Of a stretch of DNA of 24,072 nucleotides, positions 19,283-24,072 are shown one piece after another; position 1 is the stretch's first letter; every line of letters begins with the position of its first letter. The DNA comes from a virus. The stretch is taken from positions 1 through 24,072 of the IMG/VR virus record IMGVR_UViG_3300030099_006345, one strand, 5' to 3'. The notes below the pieces were generated by a model. It was not told the origin of the DNA, searched no databases, and worked only from the letters and a program-made list of their open reading frames with translations. Position numbers and translations under genes: made by a program.

Positions 19283-19326
19283 ATTGTAACTAGAAATTAG
19301 AATTTTGTAAAGGACAAATTCTGTCC
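19283..19326 (-). promoter_or_regulatory. Operator-promoter module 10 (short spacing class, weak core)
   Basis: Dyad GGACA-AATTC-TGTCC (perfect arms) at 19312-19326, -35 TTACAA at 19305-19310, -10 TACAAT at 19283-19288, 16-base spacer. Dyad 24 bp from the -10 box. Weakest -10 of the short class, consistent with a need for activation. Drives the MoxR ATPase gene. Confidence 0.8.
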
Positions 19327-19330
19327 GTTT

Positions 19331-19543
19331 TTATTTACCTTTGAGTTTGAAGCCGATTGTAGGCTTTTCCTCAGTAGGTTTACCCTCAAGCTTTTGCTTT
19401 GGAATTGGTAGCCCACCTAAAGCACCTAGCAAATTCATTGGTATTCCCATTGGACTCCCAGTTGGCTTTATTGATGAAAGTATTTTGGCAATCTCTACCA
19501 CTGCTTCATCAGATAATGTTATTGTTATTTTATTTTCACTCAT
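19331..19543 (-). CDS. Hypothetical protein, 70 residues, between MoxR and vWA genes
   Basis: MSENKITITLSDEAVVEIAK then ILSSIKPTGSPMGIPMNLLG and a Gly/Pro/Lys-rich tail. The first 25 residues could be a strand-helix pair; the rest, with repeated G-x-P and GGLPIPKQ, looks disordered or linker-like. GGAGG precedes the ATG. Its position between the ATPase and its presumed partner suggests an accessory or substrate role in that system, without direct evidence. Confidence 0.6.
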   Translation of the reverse strand: MSENKITITLSDEAVVEIAKILSSIKPTGSPMGIPMNLLGALGGLPIPKQKLEGKPTEEKPTIGFKLKGK

Positions 19544-19572
19544 ACTTACCTCCGTTTGTTGTTGTTATTTAT

Positions 19573-19625
19573 ATTATATCCGATTTGATAAATAATGCAA
19601 ATCGATTTTTGGACAAATTATGTCC
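19573..19625 (-). promoter_or_regulatory. Operator-promoter module 11, dyad overlaps upstream stop codon
   Basis: Dyad GGACA-AATTA-TGTCC (perfect arms) at 19611-19625, -35 TTGCAT at 19595-19600, -10 TATAAT at 19573-19578, 16-base spacer, leader ATAAATAACA. Long class (33 bp). Contains the TAA of 19618-19878. Drives 19331-19543. Confidence 0.9.
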
Positions 19626-19878
19626 GAAATAGTTTTAATTCTCTGAAGAAGAACTTTGTTGCAACATTGGAATTATCAATGTTCATCCAAATTACCTCTA
19701 TTGGGTACTTATCATAGCCTTTGTGTACTTTCGATACGTAGCCCATCTCGTTACCATCGAACCTCACGTCCTCGTTTTGTGAAGAGTTCCTTCCATAGTA
19801 CGATAATTGTACTAAGTCACCTACTCTAAACTTACCTTGTTTATCTATATGCTCTCTATCTCGATATTTTTGTGCCAT
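19618..19878 (-). CDS. GDLV-family barrel protein with N-terminal extension
   Basis: 86 residues from the ATG at 19878, which follows GGAGG by six bases; the alternative start four codons earlier contains that site. MAQKYRDREHIDKQGKFRVG then DLVQLSYYGRNSSQNEDVRF, EMGYVSKVHKGYDKYPIEVI and WMNIDNSNVATKFFF. The family motif R-V-G-D-L-V begins at about residue 18 after a basic extension. Ends LKLFRT with its stop in the module 11 dyad. Shares a transcript with the vWA/HExxH gene. Confidence 0.7.
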   Translation of the reverse strand: MAQKYRDREHIDKQGKFRVGDLVQLSYYGRNSSQNEDVRFDGNEMGYVSKVHKGYDKYPIEVIWMNIDNSNVATKFFFRELKLFRT

Positions 19879-19901
19879 TATGACCTCCAATTGACCATTG
19901 G

Positions 19902-21164
19902 TTACCCCTCTATGGGGATACCAATAATCTTTTCGTTAGTTGTGAAATAAGGGTTCTTAGCGTGATAATCGCTAGTAAACCATATACGTTGACATTTAGA
20001 TGGAATTGGCTTTGGAGCCTCCATATCTGTTAGAATGATGTGACCGTCGAAGTCACCTCTGTTGTTTACAAATTTGGTTGGAGCGTCAAAGCACGTACCA
20101 CCACACAGTACCCTCTCGGTAGCTCTACGTTGCCCCTTCTTCCACACATAGACTTTTGACTCGTCTACATCGGTATCGAAAGGAATGACCGTGAATTCTG
20201 CAAGCTTAGATAGCCCATTTAGTTCTGAAAAGAAAGCTGATAACATAGCGTCCGATACAGAGCCACTTTGGTCTATGGATATAGCAATTTTTGCCTGTCT
20301 GTTGACCTTCTTACCTGCATGGATGTAGGGGTATCGGGGGTTTACTCTACGCACTGTCGATCTTTTATTGCTACGTTGGGAGGTCTTGATGAAATAACGC
20401 AAGACCTTTTTCCAATCAACCTTTGGAGTTATCATGTCGATAATCTTCTCTTGCATACTAGCACCGACAGTGCCCCAACCTTGACCACGATTTTGAACTT
20501 CTTTCACAGCGTCCTCAACTGCCTGTCTCATACGCTCTTTAGCCATTTGCTTGGTATCTTCATCTGCTTCACCCCAACCACTATGGTCGTCCATGCTGTC
20601 AGGTTCACCATCTCCTTGCCCTTGGTTGCCGTGCTTTGGATCATATGCACCTTCTTCATTCTCTTGATCTTTTTGCAATTTGGAATAATACCACTCTGCT
20701 GACTGTTCAGATGGATATGTCTCGAACATACCTCTAGTAGGTATACACCCTCCTTCGGGTAACTCGTCCATGATGAAAGAATTGATAGCCAAGTCAGTTG
20801 CGATATTCCATATCTTAGACATACCTTCGGGTGGTAGCCGACCTGTGACATGCTCAAAGATGATGTGATAGAACTCATGCTTGAGAACACCAAGCTTTTG
20901 AACATCAGTAAGTTTTTCAAAGAACTCAGGGTTGTAAATCATTTCAAACGTACCACTACCTTCATTAAGTCGAACACCAGCCGTTGGAATTGCATTTGTT
21001 TGTGACTTGTTGATACGTCTTGACAATGCTGAGAAGAAAGGTTCAGCCTGTAACAGACGATAAGTGTGCAAGTCAAGATCAAAGCTTGATTTGATAATTT
21101 TTTTATCTGCTTTTTCAGTTACTTCTTCTGTAGTCTCTGTGTTATTAGTTTCAGTTTCGGACAT
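19902..21164 (-). CDS. vWA protein with N-terminal HExxH metallopeptidase-like domain (DUF2201-type)
   Basis: 420 residues. HEFYH at 96-100 sits in VLKHEFYHIIFEHV with a nearby IATDLAIN block (about 121-128), the arrangement of the DUF2201 N-terminal putative metallopeptidase. A Gly/Asp/Gln-rich linker covers 165-205. The vWA domain (292-420) has IAISIDQSGSVSDA with the MIDAS D-x-S-x-S at 298-302, GGTCFDAP with Thr357, and IILTDMEA with Asp380. In bacteria this type is encoded beside a MoxR ATPase, here at 18170-19228. The pair probably forms a metal-dependent remodelling or maturation machine. AAGGAG precedes the ATG; promoter is module 12. Confidence 0.9.
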   Translation of the reverse strand: MSETETNNTETTEEVTEKADKKIIKSSFDLDLHTYRLLQAEPFFSALSRRINKSQTNAIPTAGVRLNEGSGTFEMIYNPEFFEKLTDVQKLGVLKHEFYHIIFEHVTGRLPPEGMSKIWNIATDLAINSFIMDELPEGGCIPTRGMFETYPSEQSAEWYYSKLQKDQENEEGAYDPKHGNQGQGDGEPDSMDDHSGWGEADEDTKQMAKERMRQAVEDAVKEVQNRGQGWGTVGASMQEKIIDMITPKVDWKKVLRYFIKTSQRSNKRSTVRRVNPRYPYIHAGKKVNRQAKIAISIDQSGSVSDAMLSAFFSELNGLSKLAEFTVIPFDTDVDESKVYVWKKGQRRATERVLCGGTCFDAPTKFVNNRGDFDGHIILTDMEAPKPIPSKCQRIWFTSDYHAKNPYFTTNEKIIGIPIEG

Positions 21165-21195
21165 TTTATATCTCCTTGTTGTAGGTTATGTTTAT

Positions 21196-21248
21196 ATTAT
21201 AACTAGGATTGAAATAATAGTCAAATAGTTATCGGACAATTTTTGTCC
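21196..21248 (-). promoter_or_regulatory. Operator-promoter module 12, inside an upstream coding region
   Basis: Dyad GGACA-ATTTT-TGTCC (perfect arms) at 21234-21248, -35 TTGACT at 21219-21224, -10 TATAAT at 21196-21201, 17-base spacer, leader ATAAACATAACC. Long class (33 bp). The whole dyad is codons of 21221-21601 (reading D-K-N-C). Drives the vWA/HExxH gene. Confidence 0.9.
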
Positions 21249-21601
21249 AATTCCTCAAGTCTCTTAGAAGTCACGTTACTATATCTTCTTATAAGATCGG
21301 TACAGTAACCTCTTTGATCCATGGTCATATGACTGACTAGATCCTTGTGGGGTAAAAAGAACTGAGGTATTATTATAAATCTTGAAGCCAAATACTTTGC
21401 AACCCTCAAATTAGAAGTCTTACAGGCTCTTGTACCACTAGCCATATGACTAACACACCACTGACTTGGATATAAAGGGTGTCTATGGATTAGAAATGGG
21501 TAATGAAGATAATGAATACCTTCGCATGTCTGCCATGACTCAGTTGGTGAGTATATTTTAAATTGCCCATCTTTCCTTTTAAATTTTAATATCTCTCTCA
21601 T
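21221..21601 (-). CDS. Hypothetical His/Cys-rich protein, 126 residues
   Basis: MREILKFKRKDGQFKIYSPT then CEGIHYLHYPFLIHRHPLYP, WCVSHMASGTRACKTSNLRV and SHMTMDQRGYCTDLIRRYSN. Many His and Cys, but the spacing does not match a zinc finger I know. The reading frame continues through the module 12 dyad and ends with TGA in the -35 region, so its last ten residues (LDKNCPITI) are dictated by the operator. AAGGAG precedes the ATG, formed by the last codons of 21603-21800. Confidence 0.65.
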   Translation of the reverse strand: MREILKFKRKDGQFKIYSPTESWQTCEGIHYLHYPFLIHRHPLYPSQWCVSHMASGTRACKTSNLRVAKYLASRFIIIPQFFLPHKDLVSHMTMDQRGYCTDLIRRYSNVTSKRLEELDKNCPITI

Positions 21602-21602
21602 T

Positions 21603-21800
21603 TTAATCTCCTTCGCTATAAAGCAAACTTTCTACTATTTTAGAACCAAGTATCTTATGTATCTCAATTAAGAACTCTGAATCATCAAAGCGTGTTTTCA
21701 TTTGTTCATTCCAAAAATTGGTGATCAACTTAGCAGTGTTGTGATTTAAGTCCAACCTTTCCAACGCTCTTGCGTAATCTATTGCTTGTTGTCTATCCAT
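21603..21800 (-). CDS. Small helical protein, paralogue of the N-domain of 14694-15113
   Basis: 65 residues, MDRQQAIDYARALERLDLNH then NTAKLITNFWNEQMKTRFDD and EFLIEIHKILGSKIVES. All-helical. The order of features (A-x-x-Y/L, a D-L-N/D-L-x turn, FWNEQM, IHKILG, IVESLL) parallels the first 70 residues of 14694-15113. GGGAGA precedes the ATG and module 13 lies 20-70 bases upstream. Function unknown; the pair shows gene duplication plus domain fusion within this region. Confidence 0.7.
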   Translation of the reverse strand: MDRQQAIDYARALERLDLNHNTAKLITNFWNEQMKTRFDDSEFLIEIHKILGSKIVESLLYSEGD

Positions 21801-21820
21801 TGTCTCTCCCTGTTGTTTAT

Positions 21821-21873
21821 ATTATAACCTTTTCACTTGATAATGCAATCATTTAAACGGACATTTTTTGACC
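21821..21873 (-). promoter_or_regulatory. Operator-promoter module 13, inside an upstream coding region
   Basis: Dyad GGACA-TTTTT-TGACC at 21859-21873, -35 TTGCAT at 21843-21848, -10 TATAAT at 21821-21826, 16-base spacer, leader ATAAACAACA. Long class (33 bp). The dyad and -35 are codons of 21833-22099. Drives 21603-21800 and 21221-21601. Confidence 0.9.
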
Positions 21874-22099
21874 ATATTCTTATGTTACCTATAAAGCTAC
21901 GATTATCACGAAGAACTTCGCTTATTGTCTTTCCTTCTATTTTACAAATTTCGGGATACTTCTGTATATTACCCTCGCAGTCGGAGGAGTACACCAGTAC
22001 GTCATAGGAGTCATCTATTACCAAGTAATTATTGCCCTTGTATTCGACAACACAAGCAAAGCTATTTCTATATTCATCAATCCATTTCAGTATTTTCAT
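21833..22099 (-). CDS. Hypothetical protein, 88 residues, reads through a promoter
   Basis: MKILKWIDEYRNSFACVVEY then KGNNYLVIDDSYDVLVYSSD and CKIEGKTISEVLRDN. Starts at the ATG at 22099 after GAGGTG; a TTG one codon earlier is less likely. Beta-rich first half, helical end. The last 17 codons (IWSKNVRLNDCIIK) run through the module 13 dyad and -35 box and stop within the spacer. Last gene of the six-gene operon from module 14. No family. Confidence 0.65.
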   Translation of the reverse strand: MKILKWIDEYRNSFACVVEYKGNNYLVIDDSYDVLVYSSDCEGNIQKYPEICKIEGKTISEVLRDNRSFIGNIRIWSKNVRLNDCIIK

Positions 22100-22271
22100 C
22101 AATCACCTCTACAACATCTTGTTTCAGAAAGGAGAAAACACCCCCAACATTAGGTGACTGTATCAATACAAATTCTTTGCCACCTCTTACTTCAAATCCA
22201 ACAACTTTCCAAAGTGTCTCGATTAGTTCGCCCTTGTTGTCGTTAAATCTTACATGATCACCTATCTTCAT
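22077..22271 (-). CDS. GDLV-family barrel protein (GDHV variant)
   Basis: 64 residues, MKIGDHVRFNDNKGELIETL then WKVVGFEVRGGKEFVLIQSP and FLKQDVVEVIDENTEMD. G-D-H-V replaces G-D-L-V. Strands W-K-V-V-G-F, F-V-L-I-Q-S and the end V-V-E-V-I match the family, with the GAGGTG codons of E-V serving as ribosome site for 21833-22099. The acidic tail after E-V-I overlaps that gene by 23 bases. Confidence 0.7.
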   Translation of the reverse strand: MKIGDHVRFNDNKGELIETLWKVVGFEVRGGKEFVLIQSPNVGGVFSFLKQDVVEVIDENTEMD

Positions 22272-22497
22272 TTTCTTCTTTCCTTATCAAGAACTGGTTG
22301 CCTTGGATCATACTGGCTCTCAATTTGGGGATATTTAATTGCACCTCGGAGGGTTCACTGCCATTGACGAACCACTCAGCTTTTACAGCCATCTGTCCTT
22401 GTCTTAAAGTTTCCTTTACAACATGGTATGAACCATCCTTGTGCATTATAATATCTCCTTCTTCAGGAGCATATCTCAACATTTCACTTATATTCAT
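22258..22497 (-). CDS. Possible diverged GDI barrel protein, 79 residues
   Basis: MNISEMLRYAPEEGDIIMHK then DGSYHVVKETLRQGQMAVKA, EWFVNGSEPSEVQLN and a basic/acidic end. E-G-D-I-I with a following H-V-V-K strand and V-K-A-E-W-F strand is compatible with the barrel family, but the N-terminus is longer and the C-terminal L-E-V is missing. It overlaps both neighbours. The ribosome site is weak (AAAGAG). Confidence 0.6.
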   Translation of the reverse strand: MNISEMLRYAPEEGDIIMHKDGSYHVVKETLRQGQMAVKAEWFVNGSEPSEVQLNIPKLRASMIQGNQFLIRKEENEDR

Positions 22498-22766
22498 CTC
22501 TTTTTCCTCACATCAAAAGCGTCTATGTAACCTTCGGGACACCGACACCACACAACTCTCCAACCTCTACATTTAGGTGGTAATCGTGGTGGATCTCCAT
22601 CTATTCCTCCCTCAACATATACTTCAATCACAGTACCCCCATCATCAGAGGACTTTTTGATCGCAAATGCGTTCTCGGTATACTCGACAACAAACGTAGT
22701 CAAGAATTCTTCCATCTCGTCATAAGTGAGTTTGTCTGTTGGGTTCCAATTATGTGTGTAAGCCAT
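22494..22766 (-). CDS. Hypothetical protein with Cys-rich C-terminus, 90 residues
   Basis: MAYTHNWNPTDKLTYDEMEE then FLTTFVVEYTENAFAIKKSS and PPKCRGWRVVWCRCPEGYID. An N-terminal helix precedes beta strands; three Cys lie in the last quarter (C-x7-C-x-C). AGGAGG precedes the ATG. It overlaps the next gene by ATGA. No family recognised. Confidence 0.65.
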   Translation of the reverse strand: MAYTHNWNPTDKLTYDEMEEFLTTFVVEYTENAFAIKKSSDDGGTVIEVYVEGGIDGDPPRLPPKCRGWRVVWCRCPEGYIDAFDVRKKR

Positions 22767-22767
22767 G

Positions 22768-23013
22768 CTAACCTCCTATGGTTATTTTAGTTATATCACC
22801 TTTATCAATTATACAAGTTACCTTGTTGGGCAAGTAAGCTTGATTTTTTACTGCTTGTCTTAAATAGTCTAAGAACACTTGGTTGGTGAAGTTCGCCTTC
22901 ACAAGTAATGCATAGAAGTCATGTATATCACCCTCCCAAGTAGATGTAGAGTAGTTCTTTGATACAAACTCTATTGCTTCATCAAGTGCTTCATTAAAGT
23001 TAGGATATTCCAT
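22768..23013 (-). CDS. Hypothetical protein, 81 residues
   Basis: MEYPNFNEALDEAIEFVSKN then WEGDIHDFYALLVKANFTNQ, VFLDYLRQAVKNQAY and VTCIIDKGDITKITIGG. Start at 23013 chosen because GGAGG is six bases upstream; an in-frame ATG four codons earlier contains that site. Two helices followed by a beta hairpin. The start lies within the end of the zinc-knuckle gene (14-base overlap), so translation is coupled. Confidence 0.65.
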   Translation of the reverse strand: MEYPNFNEALDEAIEFVSKNYSTSTWEGDIHDFYALLVKANFTNQVFLDYLRQAVKNQAYLPNKVTCIIDKGDITKITIGG

Positions 23014-23821
23014 ATTTACCTCCATATGTTGTTATCAAATTGCTTATCTTAGCCAAGAATGTAGACATTTGTTCTCTCGACCACTTCTTTAATGAATAAT
23101 CTATGTCCTCAATTGGAGCTTCATCTATCCACCCAGTAGGAAATTCATAATTTGAAGTTGATAGTATCTTTAATTCGCTTATGTTACTACTCGAATACCT
23201 GTAAGCAAACATTGACCTAGCAAGATCTTCATTAAAGTGGTTAAATAAAACCCTAGCATTTACTATTGGCTTACCCCATTGTGGCTTATATCCCAATAGA
23301 GGTATGTTTATCTCTTGGTTTTTTTGTTCTTCACCAAGTGCAAAAACACTCAAGTTCTCAGGTAGTTCTGCACCAACAGTACACAGGTCTGTTGTAGTCT
23401 CGTACCCACCTTTGTGATAATCGTACTTTCTAGTCGATACAGTCAACAAAGACGCAGGTGTCGCACCAAATTGTTTAGCACTTTCAGAGTATATTCTTCT
23501 CCAAACCTTGTTACCTTTTATTATAAGTTCTTTATCTGCTTGCATAGTTGGGCAATTCTTACGACTATGCCCAGTTTCTCTACAGTATCCACACTTTTTG
23601 CCTGTCTTCTTTCTTAATTTAGACTTAGCAGTTTTTCTTTCTATGTATTGTACTGCATAGTTCTCTTTGAAAGTCCTGTCGTGCAAGTCTTTATCTTTGC
23701 ACTGCTCGTATATGCTTTTCATATCAGGACAATGGGCAAGCGTATGCCCCTCTTTACTACAAAATTTGCATGTCGGTGAAGCATTTTTATATATATTGTT
23801 ATCTAGTCTTGCATTTATCAT
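23000..23821 (-). CDS. Protein with two CCHC zinc knuckles
   Basis: 273 residues from the ATG at 23821 (GGAG six bases upstream; a start four codons earlier contains it). Two C-x2-C-x4-H-x4-C knuckles: CKFCSKEGHTLAHC at 18-31 and CGYCRETGHSRKNC at 77-90, separated by a basic/charged helix. Behind them is a Lys/Arg-rich segment and a C-terminal domain of about 170 residues with no recognised motif (FALGEEQKNQEINIPLLGYK, FNEDLARSMFAYRYSSSN). Such knuckles bind single-stranded nucleic acid in retroviral nucleocapsids and eukaryotic RNA factors and are uncommon in phages. First gene of the six-gene operon from module 14. Confidence 0.8.
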   Translation of the reverse strand: MINARLDNNIYKNASPTCKFCSKEGHTLAHCPDMKSIYEQCKDKDLHDRTFKENYAVQYIERKTAKSKLRKKTGKKCGYCRETGHSRKNCPTMQADKELIIKGNKVWRRIYSESAKQFGATPASLLTVSTRKYDYHKGGYETTTDLCTVGAELPENLSVFALGEEQKNQEINIPLLGYKPQWGKPIVNARVLFNHFNEDLARSMFAYRYSSSNISELKILSTSNYEFPTGWIDEAPIEDIDYSLKKWSREQMSTFLAKISNLITTYGGKYGIS

Positions 23822-23852
23822 GTTTAACTCCATTGTTGTTGGTTATGTTTAT

Positions 23853-23905
23853 ATTATAATTTATTGCTTATTGTTTGTCAAATTAGAAACGGTCATAAAA
23901 TGTCC
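23853..23905 (-). promoter_or_regulatory. Operator-promoter module 14, strongest core
   Basis: Dyad GGTCA-TAAAA-TGTCC at 23891-23905, consensus -35 TTGACA at 23876-23881, -10 TATAAT at 23853-23858, 17-base spacer, leader ATAAACATAACC. Long class (33 bp). Drives the six-gene operon from 23821 to 21833. Confidence 0.9.
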
Positions 23906-23925
23906 AAGTTGATTTTTATTTGCAT
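23893..23925 (-). pseudogene. Vestigial GDLV cassette start, cut at an operator
   Basis: GGAGGTCAT then ATG CAA ATA AAA ATC and, after five codons, the sequence passes directly into module 14, stopping with TGA in the dyad (MQIKINLDIL). The intact copy at 16382-16576 has the same upstream end (LEVICK) and the same first codons (MQIKI) before continuing with GDLV, and also stops in a dyad. The simplest reading is a deletion that removed the body of a cassette. Confidence 0.5.
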
Positions 23926-24072
23926 ATGACCTCCAAGTCTGATTTAAGTTGATCAAATCTCCAATCAAGATTTTTGATTAAAGCCACTTTGCATATTCCT
24001 GTCGGTCTAATGGATACGATAACACCAACAAGGTGACACTCCCAATGTCTAGCCTTTACTAAATCACCTACT
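23916..24072 (-). CDS. GDLV-family barrel protein, start outside window
   Basis: 51 residues visible: VGDLVKARHWECHLVGVIVS then IRPTGICKVALIKNLDWRFD and QLKSDLEVICK. The V-G-D-L-V at the edge implies that only about two residues are missing. It has the family's V-G-V-I-V strand and the D-L-E-V-I-C-K end found in 16567-16752. The TTG GAG GTC codons of L-E-V still form a ribosome site, which now precedes only the vestigial ORF. Shows that the cassette array continues beyond the right edge. Confidence 0.75.
   Translation of the reverse strand, partial: VGDLVKARHWECHLVGVIVSIRPTGICKVALIKNLDWRFDQLKSDLEVICK

Noticed and set aside
11417-23905. The GGWCA-N5-TGWCC dyads as intrinsic terminators of the upstream operons
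   Set aside because: Stems are only five base pairs with frequent A/A or T/T mismatches, T-tracts follow in only some copies, and the dyads keep a fixed spacing to the downstream -10 box; a protein-binding site explains them better.

Overview
The window looks like part of the genome of a large, AT-rich, double-stranded DNA tailed bacteriophage, probably marine. Almost every gene lies on the minus strand, genes overlap by 1 to 14 bases or are separated by a few bases, most are under 150 codons, and TAA, TAG and TGA all serve as stops (standard code). I see no tRNA, rRNA, CRISPR array, insertion sequence, integrase, terminase, portal, polymerase or major capsid gene, so assignment to a phage rests on gene layout, protein style and a few recognisable families. 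Three short lipoproteins (one von Willebrand A, two thioredoxin-like) resemble proteins I associate with Myxococcota and Bdellovibrionota; a host in those groups is a weak inference.

Left region (1 to about 10.4 kb, minus strand): a tightly packed block that looks virion-related or late. It holds acidic coiled-coil proteins, a HExxH metallopeptidase-like protein, a HAD-Nudix fusion, a cupin-like protein, two long lysine-rich multidomain proteins that share short basic tags, the three lipoproteins, and a protein-kinase-like protein. Several start with an MKxxxxxxxxxIxEE leader that resembles the capsid-targeting leaders of T4-like internal head proteins. Two perfect sigma-70-type promoters face each other at 4.33-4.44 kb.

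Boundary (10.4 to 10.75 kb): the only clear plus-strand transcription signal outside the 4.3 kb pair, a TTGACA-17-TATAAT promoter reading into a 25-codon ORF, then a GC-richer, G-run-bearing stretch, then an intrinsic terminator that ends the minus-strand block arriving from the right.

Right region (10.75 to 24.07 kb, minus strand): about 40 small genes cut into short operons. Fourteen operons start with the same module: a 15-bp dyad GGWCA-N5-TGWCC, a -35 box (typically TTGCAT or TTGACA), a 16-17 bp spacer, TATAAT, and often a shared leader ATAAACATAACC. In eleven modules the dyad sits 32-33 bp from the -10 box, in three 23-24 bp, a difference of one helical turn. The operons encode a MoxR-type AAA+ ATPase and a vWA/HExxH partner, a two-zinc-knuckle protein, a zinc-ribbon protein, many unknowns, and an expanded family of 50-70 residue proteins beginning M-x-[IV]-G-D-L-V, probably small SH3-like beta barrels. 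At least nine lie in or next to a head-to-tail array at 15.1-17.2 kb. Their conserved C-terminal Leu-Glu-Val codons (TTG GAG GTG) double as the Shine-Dalgarno sequence of the next copy.

The most novel element is this combination: a phage-specific operator-promoter module repeated 14 times, punctuating an expanding cassette family of GDLV proteins, with one cassette apparently truncated at a module (23.9 kb). I read it as a co-regulated, probably early, accessory or host-takeover region; its function is not known from sequence.
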